Below, piece by piece: positions 1 through 4,835 of a stretch of 6,266 nucleotides of DNA. Both the position numbers and the translations under genes were made by a program. The stretch comes from Dehalococcoidia bacterium (GTDB lineage: Bacteria; Chloroflexota; Dehalococcoidia; GIF9; AB-539-J10), in NCBI GenBank assembly GCA_030603265.1, contig JAUVYD010000096.1:1-6266 (forward strand), given 5' to 3'. The stretch's first letter is position 1, and every line of letters starts with the position of its first letter. The notes beneath the pieces are model-generated. The model made no database searches. It saw nothing but the letters and a program-made list of their open reading frames with translations, and was not told the origin of the DNA.

Positions 1-100
1 AGTCGAGTGAGGTCAGGCATGCGTGCGGGAGTGTCTACAGCGACGCGGTGTGATGACATGGCGACGGGCGAGGCATGCCATCGCCCCTACAGATACACCC
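1..100 (+). repeat. Direct repeat, copy 1 (100 bp)
   Basis: Bases 1-100 recur at 224-323 with a single difference (A80 versus G303). The copy may extend left of the window. It contains a type-A palindrome (66-86, GGGCGA...TCGCCC around GGCATGCC) followed by CTACA. Near-identity stops just after that hairpin, while the following stretch is similar but diverged. This points to a recent local duplication of a unit of about 223 bp. No gene is visible in it; the reading frames crossing it translate only repeat sequence. Confidence 0.9.
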
Positions 101-142
101 GGCAAGATCCCCGAAGGGCAGGGACAGAGCCCTGCCCCTACA
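66..142 (+). repeat. Composite palindromic repeat (hairpin A + hairpin B)
   Basis: Two hairpins in tandem. Hairpin A (66-86) pairs GGGCGA with TCGCCC around GGCATGCC and is followed by CTACA. Hairpin B (116-137) pairs GGGCAGGG with CCCTGCCC around a 6-base loop and is again followed by CTACA (138-142). A further degenerate B-like stretch lies at about 151-189. The module recurs at 289-364, 1266-1343 and 4575-4711. Intergenic location, variable arms and constant CTACA ends suggest a dispersed REP-like family; whether it is mobile or regulatory is not visible. Confidence 0.85.
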
Positions 143-223
143 AACAACGCCCGGCGTCACCCCGGTGGGAAGGGACGGAGCCGTGGCCCGAGAGGGTGGT
201 GCTGTGAGTCGCCAGCGGTCACG

Positions 224-323
224 AGTCGAGTGAGGTCAGGCATGCGTGCGGGAGTGTCTACAGCGACGCGGTGTGATGACATGGCGACGGGCGAGGCATG
301 CCGTCGCCCCTACAGATACACCC
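224..323 (+). repeat. Direct repeat, copy 2 (100 bp)
   Basis: Second copy of the segment at 1-100, offset by 223 bases, 99 of 100 bases identical. It contains the type-A palindrome at 289-309 followed by CTACA (310-314). The flanks (201-223 and 324-337) differ from those of copy 1. Confidence 0.9.
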
Positions 324-364
324 AGCGCCACCCGAGCGGGCAGGGACGGAGCCCTGCCCCTACA
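289..364 (+). repeat. Composite palindromic repeat (A + B) downstream of the hydrolase gene
   Basis: Hairpin A at 289-309 plus CTACA, then hairpin B at 338-359 (GGGCAGGG/CCCTGCCC) plus CTACA (360-364). Hairpin B begins 18 bases beyond the stop codon of the minus-strand hydrolase gene. It may therefore act as a 3'-end structure for that transcript, but there is no run of T on the minus strand after it, so a classical terminator is not supported. Confidence 0.85.
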
Positions 365-376
365 AGCAGGGTGCGC

Positions 377-1174
377 TCACACGGTCAGCTCCTCGCCGGA
401 GCTCATGATGCTGCATTCGATGCCCATGCGTTCCGCGCCGCTCTGAAAGACAAGGGGGTCCGCACCAATCAGCTTCCGTGTCCACAGAAACCCGCAGTTG
501 TAGTGCACGGGAATGGCCCTCTTTGGCGAGATGATGCGCACCGCCTCAAGAGCCTCCTCCACATTCATCGTGTTCCCGGTCCGTTGTCCGCCAATCGGAA
601 TCATCAGCACCTCAGGACGCAACCCCTTCCATTCCTGCTGCAACAGCGTGTCTCCGAGGTTGACCAGGACCCGACTGCCAATCGTGACCTTGAATCCAAT
701 GGCCCCAAGGCCGATTCTCTCGCCCGGACCCGGCTTCTTGTCGAGCAGCTTGAGCCCGAGGGCCTTCACGACGAGGGGGCCATGCACGGTCTTGAGTCCT
801 TCAACTGTGATGCCGTCCACCTCGACCGTCTCGCCGACGTCGAGCGGACACACTCTCTCAAGGCGGGTGGGGTACTGAACGCCGCGACTCCGTGGCCCGA
901 GCAGACGTGTCTCTCCGTCAATCTCCCGCACCAGACTTGTGCCACAGATGAGCGGGGCGCCGGTCGCTTCCGCCATCCTGTCTGCGTACCAGTAGTGGTC
1001 GGGGTCGCCGTGCGTGACGAGGATGTGCGTCACACCGCTCCAGTCCGGCTTCGGTATCAGACTGCCGAGCCCGAACAGCCACAAGTTAAGCCCGGGGTCG
1101 ATGGCGATCTTGACGTTGTCATCCTCGATGAGGAATGTGTTGTAAAGGAAGTGCCGAATCCTCAGGGTTCCCAT
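377..1174 (-). CDS. Metallo-beta-lactamase-fold metal-dependent hydrolase
   Basis: A 265-residue protein of the MBL-fold superfamily. Visible metal-site motifs are TH-G-D-P-D-H at 54-60 (an HxDxDH variant of the usual HxHxDH), H131 in TVHGP, D175 in NLGDT and H224 in PVHYN. Spacing fits a single-domain hydrolase of the UlaG/UPF0173-like type, usually 220-280 residues, probably binding two metals in the cytoplasm. No signal peptide or membrane segment is seen. The start is the ATG at 1174 because TAAGGAGGTA (1190-1181) sits just upstream; an upstream in-frame start at 1219 would add 15 residues but ignores that site. The gene stands alone between two repeat clusters. Fold and metal dependence are secure; the substrate is unknown and cannot be read from sequence. 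Confidence 0.9.
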   Translation of the reverse strand: MGTLRIRHFLYNTFLIEDDNVKIAIDPGLNLWLFGLGSLIPKPDWSGVTHILVTHGDPDHYWYADRMAEATGAPLICGTSLVREIDGETRLLGPRSRGVQYPTRLERVCPLDVGETVEVDGITVEGLKTVHGPLVVKALGLKLLDKKPGPGERIGLGAIGFKVTIGSRVLVNLGDTLLQQEWKGLRPEVLMIPIGGQRTGNTMNVEEALEAVRIISPKRAIPVHYNCGFLWTRKLIGADPLVFQSGAERMGIECSIMSSGEELTV

Positions 1175-1180
1175 GATTCC

Positions 1181-1190
1181 TACCTCCTTA
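1181..1190 (-). promoter_or_regulatory. Shine-Dalgarno site fixing the hydrolase start
   Basis: The minus strand reads TAAGGAGGTA, nearly perfectly complementary to the 16S rRNA tail, six bases before the ATG at 1174. It decides between the ATG at 1174 and the longer in-frame start at 1219. Confidence 0.85.
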
Positions 1191-1265
1191 CCCCACCTGA
1201 CCTTGAATCCAGTGTACATCCATCAGGCAGAGAGCGCACCAGCAGCGGGCGAGTGACGACGGTGT

Positions 1266-1343
1266 GGCGGGCGAGGCATGCCTCGCCGCCACAAACACAC
1301 CCGATGTCACCCCGGCGGGCAGGGACAGAGCCCTGCCCCTACA
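1266..1343 (+). repeat. Composite palindromic repeat (A + B) between hydrolase and restriction gene
   Basis: Hairpin A at 1266-1290 is a long palindrome centred on GCATGC (GGCGAGGCATGCCTCGCC-like, with one bulged base); here the trailing motif is CCACA rather than CTACA. Hairpin B at 1317-1338 pairs GGGCAGGG with CCCTGCCC and ends in CTACA (1339-1343). The cluster lies upstream of the hydrolase gene and just beyond the end of the short frame 1355-1528. Confidence 0.85.
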
Positions 1344-1354
1344 TGCAGCGTGGT

Positions 1355-1528
1355 TCACATGGTCGAATGGTCGGCCTGCCGCGGGCCTGTGATGACGCGC
1401 AGTGGCGGCGCCGGCTGGTCCACGACCGCCGTCACGATGCAGTGGGTGTCGTTGATGCGCCGGAGGATGGTGCCGTCTTCGGCCATGAAGTACAGCCTTT
1501 CAAGTTCGCAGAGGGTGCAGTGCGGCAG
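1355..1528 (-). CDS. Short hypothetical protein downstream of the restriction gene (start uncertain)
   Basis: Directly after the TAG stop of the restriction gene, and in the same frame, an open frame of 57 codons runs to a TGA at 1357-1355. Its codons nearly all end in G or C, as in the neighbouring real genes, and the product looks protein-like. It begins LPHCTLCELERLYF, with a CxxC pair, continues MAEDGTILRRINDTHCIV and ends DHSTM. I do not recognise the family. There is no ATG at the front. Options are a CTG at 1528 with AGGGA six bases upstream, or the internal ATG at 1486 (43 residues, weak AAAGG upstream). Translation would probably be coupled to the endonuclease. A frameshift, stop read-through or a decayed longer gene are alternatives. 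No function can be assigned. Confidence 0.45.
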   Translation of the reverse strand: MPHCTLCELERLYFMAEDGTILRRINDTHCIVTAVVDQPAPPLRVITGPRQADHSTM

Positions 1529-1531
1529 TCT

Positions 1532-2446
1532 CTATCCCTGGAGCAGAATGCGTGCCAGCAGGCCGTCGTGAAGCATCTGATAGTTGAGAACGTAGTCGAT
1601 ACCCTCGACGCCAACGCGGAGTGGGTTGCGCATCTTCAGCCACCCGGGCCCGTCGGTCACCCACACAAACCTCCTTCCGTGCTCCTTGAGGATGCGAGCC
1701 CTGTCGCAGTATGCGCCCACTATCTCTGAGGGCTTCGATCCAGTGCCACCGTAGAAGTTCACCTCGATGTTGGTGGGAACACCACGACGCAGCAGCGCGA
1801 AGTCCAAGCGGCGGGCACTCATTGACGATGGGCATTCCACATCGAAGGTCTTGGCAGCCTGATTCAAGATGGGCTGTTTCAAGCACACGACACCCTTGTT
1901 CACCCTGGCGAGCGCATCAACAGCATCGCTCACGAGTGACTCCAGCACAACTCCACTCCGGTTCTTCCGTGCATTACTGTCGAGGCCAACCTCAACGCCG
2001 AAGAGGTAGTCCTGCGGCTGCGCGACGTTGGAGAGCATCTCGAGCAGGCCAGTCTTCTCAGCGAAGGTGGCTAGCTGCCGGATGTCCGCGGAGCTTCGAT
2101 CTCGTGTGGAGAAATCGAGGTCAATGTACTTGAACGGATGCGACTGCCTGGACAGAACGGTCAGCTGGTTCTCATGCTCCGCAAGGAGTCGGGGGAATGC
2201 CTCGGCCACTTCCGGGTAGCGCCTCAGGAGTCTCTCAAGGTCTTTGCGGGGAGTGTCGCTGCCCTTCAGGGTTGCCAGCAGTCCCAACTGATACTTGTAC
2301 TCGTTCGAGTTGCGGTTGGCCTTGTCCCAGTCAACCCAGAAATCGTAGGTGCGGTTGGTCTTCAGGAGGGAGGCACAGATGGCATCGGAAAGCTCGTCGA
2401 CGGTGTTGACGCCGATGGCGCGCCGGTAGAAGTCCAGATTCGCCAT
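1532..2446 (-). CDS. Type II restriction endonuclease, DpnII/MboI family (GATC)
   Basis: A 304-residue protein matching the DpnII/MboI family of restriction enzymes, which cut unmethylated GATC. Family landmarks are LFGVEVGLDSNARKNRSG at about 148-165, an acidic block RRLDFALL (D215) and NIEVNFYGGTGSKPSE (about 226-241). The last two probably form the PD-(D/E)xK-type active site, with D215 and E228 as candidate metal ligands. Length is close to the usual 270-310 residues. The ATG at 2446 shares its A with the TGA of the upstream methyltransferase (TGATG), so translation is probably coupled; a GTG at 2449 is an alternative adding one residue. AGGGTG lies five bases upstream of the ATG. Being translated after the methyltransferase would help protect the host first. 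Family is confident; the GATC specificity follows from the family. Confidence 0.92.
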   Translation of the reverse strand: MANLDFYRRAIGVNTVDELSDAICASLLKTNRTYDFWVDWDKANRNSNEYKYQLGLLATLKGSDTPRKDLERLLRRYPEVAEAFPRLLAEHENQLTVLSRQSHPFKYIDLDFSTRDRSSADIRQLATFAEKTGLLEMLSNVAQPQDYLFGVEVGLDSNARKNRSGVVLESLVSDAVDALARVNKGVVCLKQPILNQAAKTFDVECPSSMSARRLDFALLRRGVPTNIEVNFYGGTGSKPSEIVGAYCDRARILKEHGRRFVWVTDGPGWLKMRNPLRVGVEGIDYVLNYQMLHDGLLARILLQG

Positions 2447-3333
2447 CACATCACCCTGAGTTGTGTCGGCGCAACTGTGTCTTGAGATGGGGGCGTTGGC
2501 AGATGGGGATTCTGGGACATCTGGGCCAAAGCCTCCTCCAGGCGTTGGACGGACAGCCCGAGGTAGCCGGGATCGGTCTCGATGCCAATGAATGCCCGCC
2601 CGTGGCGGATGGCAGCAACCCCGGTAGTCGACGAACCCGCGAACGGGTCAAGAACCACGTCTCCCTCGTGCGTAGAGGACAGGATGACCCTGGAGAGCAA
2701 AGCGACAGGCTTCTGTGTGGGATGCTTGCCGTGTGTCTTCTCCTCCCGACGCGGTGTGCCCTCAATCCATACGTCTGGAGGATCGGGATCTGCGGAGACG
2801 TCGCGCCAGTAAGAGCGCATCTGCTTCCCTCCGGCAATCTCCCGCATAGTATTGTAGTTGAACACGTGGCGTGACTCTGCCGACTTCGCCGCCCATATCA
2901 ACGTCTCGTGGCTGTGCGTGAAGTATCGACACGACAGGTTCGGAGACGCGTTGGGCTTGAACCAGGTGATGTCGTTGAGCAGCTTGAATCCAAGCTCCTG
3001 CAATGCGAAGCCAACGGAGTAGATGTTGTGCATTGTCCCGGATACCCAGATGGTGCCATCGTCTTTCAGCACACGCCGGCATGCCGCGAGCCATTGAAGG
3101 GTGAACTCGTGGTCCTGCACGGGACCGGATGAGCGGTCCCATTGTCCTTTGTCCACGGAGACCATCCTCCCCGCGTGGCACGTGATTCCACCGTTGGAGA
3201 GGTTGTACGGAGGGTCGGCGAAGATCATGTCGACCGATTCCTCGGAGAGTTGCGCCATGATGTCAAGGCAGTCGCCACCATACAGCGTGACGCCGTCTTG
3301 CTGGAAGAAGGGGTCAAACGACCCGACGCGCAT
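2446..3333 (-). CDS. DNA N6-adenine methyltransferase, beta class, DpnA-like
   Basis: A 295-residue methyltransferase that should transfer a methyl group from S-adenosylmethionine to adenine N6 and protect the sites cut by the partner enzyme. Motif order is that of the beta class: catalytic DPPY at 40-43 (FADPPYNLSNGG), then the target-recognition region, HPTQKP at 204-209 and the AdoMet-binding FAGSSTTG at 231-238. Segments such as VSVDKGQWD, HNIYSVG and PNLSCRYFTHS resemble DpnA (the second methyltransferase of the DpnII system) and, less closely, M.HinfI. The ATG at 3333 is chosen because AAAGGAGG lies seven bases upstream; longer in-frame starts at 3354 and 3381 overlap the promoter. It overlaps the endonuclease by one base. 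A Dam/DpnM-type alpha methyltransferase, usual in DpnII systems, is not present in this window. Confidence 0.93.
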   Translation of the reverse strand: MRVGSFDPFFQQDGVTLYGGDCLDIMAQLSEESVDMIFADPPYNLSNGGITCHAGRMVSVDKGQWDRSSGPVQDHEFTLQWLAACRRVLKDDGTIWVSGTMHNIYSVGFALQELGFKLLNDITWFKPNASPNLSCRYFTHSHETLIWAAKSAESRHVFNYNTMREIAGGKQMRSYWRDVSADPDPPDVWIEGTPRREEKTHGKHPTQKPVALLSRVILSSTHEGDVVLDPFAGSSTTGVAAIRHGRAFIGIETDPGYLGLSVQRLEEALAQMSQNPHLPTPPSQDTVAPTQLRVM

Positions 3334-3340
3334 AACGCCA

Positions 3341-3348
3341 CCTCCTTT
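3341..3348 (-). promoter_or_regulatory. Shine-Dalgarno site of the methyltransferase
   Basis: AAAGGAGG on the minus strand, seven bases before the ATG at 3333. It decides this start against the in-frame starts at 3354 and 3381. Confidence 0.85.
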
Positions 3349-3352
3349 GGGC

Positions 3353-3381
3353 ATTATAGTCGGCGAGTATCTGCCAGACAA
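3353..3381 (-). promoter_or_regulatory. Sigma-70-type promoter of the restriction-modification operon
   Basis: The minus strand shows TTGTCT (3381-3376) as a -35 box (4 of 6 consensus bases), a 17-base spacer, and a perfect TATAAT (3358-3353). Transcription would begin near 3346, within or just before the AAAGGAGG site, giving a leader of only about 13-15 bases. The promoter lies between rubrerythrin and the methyltransferase, so the two restriction-modification genes have their own promoter. Confidence 0.7.
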
Positions 3382-3451
3382 GGCGCCCCACGCTCCCGAG
3401 GTGACTCTCAGCCCCCATCCGCTTCCCGCAGGACAGGTCGCTGAAGAGCGT

Positions 3452-3949
3452 TCAGTCCATCTTCTTGAACATCCTGCCCGGGGTGCCGCAGACGGGGCAG
3501 ACAGAGGGTGCGTCGACCTCCGACGTGTAGCCGCAGACCGGGCAGACGTAGTACGCGAAGGTTTCCGACTTCTCTCCGAGGCTGTTCAACGCGCCCTCAT
3601 ACAGCTTCGCGTGAACCTTCTCCACCTCGTTGGCGTAGTTGAAGGTGCGCAGCGCGTCCTTGTTCCCCTCTGCCTCGGCAGCCTTGATCATCCCGGGGTA
3701 CATCGTCGTGAACTCGTGTGTCTCGCCCGCTATCGCTTCCTGCAGGTTCTCTTTCGTGCTCCTGATGCCCTTCAGCGCCCTCAGATGGTTGTGAGCATGG
3801 ATGGTCTCAGCTTCCGCCGCGGCTCTGAACAACCTCGCCACCTGGGGAAAGCCCTCTTTGTCGGCAGCCTGGGCGAAGGCAAGGTACTTGCGGTTCGCCT
3901 GGGACTCACCGGCGAAAGCTTCCTGCATGTACTCTTCTGATTTGTACAT
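3452..3949 (-). CDS. Rubrerythrin
   Basis: A 165-residue rubrerythrin, a cytoplasmic non-haem di-iron protein that reduces hydrogen peroxide and protects anaerobes from oxidative stress. The N-terminal ferritin-like four-helix domain shows the expected ligands: E15 (AGES), E48xxH51, E76/E79 in the second AGE segment, and E110xxH113. The C-terminal rubredoxin-like domain carries CPVCG at 136-140 and CPVCG at 151-155 for a single iron. Length is typical (about 165-190). The ATG at 3949 has GGAGG nine bases upstream. An in-frame extension to 4123 reads into intergenic sequence and is unlikely. An inverted repeat CGCAT-GA-ATGCG (3981-3992) lies about 30 bases upstream and could be an operator. 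The gene suggests an anaerobic or microaerophilic host. Electron donor partners are not in the window. Confidence 0.95.
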   Translation of the reverse strand: MYKSEEYMQEAFAGESQANRKYLAFAQAADKEGFPQVARLFRAAAEAETIHAHNHLRALKGIRSTKENLQEAIAGETHEFTTMYPGMIKAAEAEGNKDALRTFNYANEVEKVHAKLYEGALNSLGEKSETFAYYVCPVCGYTSEVDAPSVCPVCGTPGRMFKKMD

Positions 3950-3980
3950 TCTCTGCTTCCTCCAATCGTCTTCACATTTG

Positions 3981-3992
3981 CGCATGAATGCG
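3981..3992. promoter_or_regulatory. Inverted repeat upstream of rubrerythrin, possible operator
   Basis: Perfect 5+5 inverted repeat CGCAT-GA-ATGCG, 32 bases before the rubrerythrin ATG, where a promoter would be expected. No convincing -35/-10 pair was found beside it, so the operator reading is a guess from position and symmetry only. Confidence 0.25.
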
Positions 3993-4093
3993 TGGAGTGC
4001 AAGTGTAGCGTGCCAGGGTTCGGGACGCCAAAAGGGGGAGGGAGAGGCGACGGCGGGGTGGAGTTTCGTGACTTCCGCGTAGGAGTGACGCAG

Positions 4094-4190
4094 GCGTCGC
4101 CCGACGGGTAGTGTGTCGTTCAAGGCTGCGCTGGCCTTTGCGACGTTGTGTGACGACAGGGCAACGGGTCAGGCATGCCTGACCCCTACA
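4094..4190 (+). repeat. Long repeat copy 1, containing a type-A palindrome with altered arms
   Basis: A 97-base segment aligning without gaps to 4503-4599, with 22 differences by hand count (about 77% identity). It ends in a perfect 20-base palindrome, GGGTCAGGCATGCCTGACCC (4166-4185), then CTACA. Compared with other type-A hairpins the arm reads TC...GA instead of CG...CG: two changes, each matched in the opposite arm. Confidence 0.8.
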
Positions 4191-4218
4191 TTCGAAACCA
4201 CACCAACCCGATTACTGC

Positions 4219-4244
4219 GGGCGGACGCGGAGGTCCGCCCTACA
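4219..4244 (+). repeat. Palindromic repeat, type C
   Basis: GGGCGGAC (4219-4226), loop GCGGAG, GTCCGCCC (4233-4240), then TACA. It has the same layout as types A and B with different arms. An inverted copy lies at 4419-4445. Confidence 0.85.
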
Positions 4245-4256
4245 TCACGAACACCA

Positions 4257-4372
4257 CCGTGGCACCACGGGCGACCATGGGCTGTCTCCCTGACCTTCAT
4301 CGGCCGCCGGCTGTTCGCGAACGGCCTCTACATTCGGACGGCCCCGCATCCGCCGGGCACGTGCAACGTGCC
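4257..4372. repeat. Cluster of short palindromes in the large intergenic region
   Basis: This stretch holds no supported gene but several small inverted repeats: CCGTGG-CA-CCACGG (4257-4270), the 10-base palindrome GTTCGCGAAC (4313-4322) inside a GGCC...GGCC pair followed by TCTACA, and GGCACGT-GCA-ACGTGCC (4356-4372). They look like diverged members or fragments of the CTACA-ended repeat family; the assignment is by resemblance only. Confidence 0.5.
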
Positions 4373-4418
4373 GGTGGGAGTGGGTGGCCGGTTGGCAGGA
4401 GGGAATTGCCGGGTTTCC

Positions 4419-4445
4419 TGTAGGGGCGGACCTCTGCGTCCGCCC
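4419..4445 (-). repeat. Palindromic repeat, type C, inverted orientation
   Basis: TGTAG (4419-4423), then GGGCGGAC (4424-4431), loop CTCTGC, GTCCGCCC (4438-4445). On the minus strand this reads as the type-C hairpin ending CCC-CTACA, with loop GCAGAG against GCGGAG in the copy at 4219-4244. The family therefore occurs in both orientations. Confidence 0.85.
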
Positions 4446-4487
4446 GTCGGGTGGGTTGCCGGCATGGTGGTATTGCCTGATTCCCGT

Positions 4488-4511
4488 GTAAGGGCGATGC
4501 ATGCGTCGCCC
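4488..4511 (-). repeat. Palindromic repeat, type A, inverted orientation
   Basis: GTAA then GGGCGA (4492-4497), TGCATGCG, TCGCCC (4506-4511). On the minus strand it is a type-A hairpin followed by TTAC in place of CTAC, with one T-G wobble in the inner stem. Confidence 0.75.
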
Positions 4512-4599
4512 GCGGGGTGGTGTGTGATTCAGGGCTGTGTCGGCATTTGCGGCGTTGTGTGGCGACGGAGCAGCGGGCGAGGCGTGCCTCGCCCATACG
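4503..4599 (+). repeat. Long repeat copy 2, with a type-A palindrome
   Basis: Counterpart of 4094-4190. It ends in hairpin A: GGGCGAGGC (4575-4583), loop GT, GCCTCGCCC (4586-4594), followed by ATACG rather than CTACA. An inverted type-A hairpin (4492-4511) overlaps its left end. Confidence 0.8.
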
Positions 4600-4711
4600 A
4601 ATACCCCCCGGCGTCACCCCGACGGGCAGGGTCGGAGCGTAATGCCACCGTCCTGCAGCAGCTTGAGCATCGCGTCACCCCGACGGGCAGGGACGGAGCC
4701 CTGCCCCTACA
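4575..4711 (+). repeat. Composite palindromic repeat with an interrupted and an intact hairpin B
   Basis: Hairpin A (4575-4594), then a broken hairpin B (only the left arm, 4624-4631), then an intact hairpin B: GGGCAGGG (4685-4692), six-base loop, CCCTGCCC (4699-4706), CTACA (4707-4711). The lead-in plus left arm at 4611-4637 repeats at 4672-4698, offset 61, 26 of 27 bases identical, so one half was duplicated around a 34-base stretch. Confidence 0.8.
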
Positions 4712-4715
4712 AACG

Positions 4716-4732
4716 GCGGCCCTTTGGGCCGC
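4716..4732. repeat. Perfect short hairpin upstream of the cyclodeaminase-family gene
   Basis: GCGGCCC (4716-4722), loop TTT, GGGCCGC (4726-4732). There is no T run on either side, so a terminator is not supported. It sits about 100 bases before the ATG at 4836. No convincing promoter was identified between it and the gene. Confidence 0.5.
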
Positions 4733-4835
4733 ACACGGGAATATGCTTCCCCAGCTGGCTCGCGACTCGCGCACGGCGCGCTGATAGACTATGCAAAGTC
4801 CCTGTGGACCCATTACGTGACTGAGAGGTGTATTG

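Noticed and set aside
338..359. Intrinsic terminator for the hydrolase gene
   Set aside because: The stem is strong and well placed but no T run follows on the minus strand, and the same hairpin occurs elsewhere as part of the repeat family.
1..364. CRISPR array
   Set aside because: Repeats are palindromic, unequal in type and irregularly spaced, there are no unique spacers of constant length and no cas genes nearby.
23..1729. Long plus-strand open frame of 568 codons
   Set aside because: It runs antisense to the hydrolase gene and the end of the restriction gene and translates the palindromic repeats. No family resemblance, and the minus-strand genes explain the open frame.
4003..4020. Sigma-54-type promoter upstream of rubrerythrin (minus strand TGGCACG...TTGCA)
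   Set aside because: The two boxes are separated by six bases instead of four, so the -24/-12 spacing is wrong.
4113..4784. Plus-strand open frame through the large intergenic region
   Set aside because: It translates palindromes and CTACA motifs of the repeat family and shows no recognisable protein features or ribosome site.
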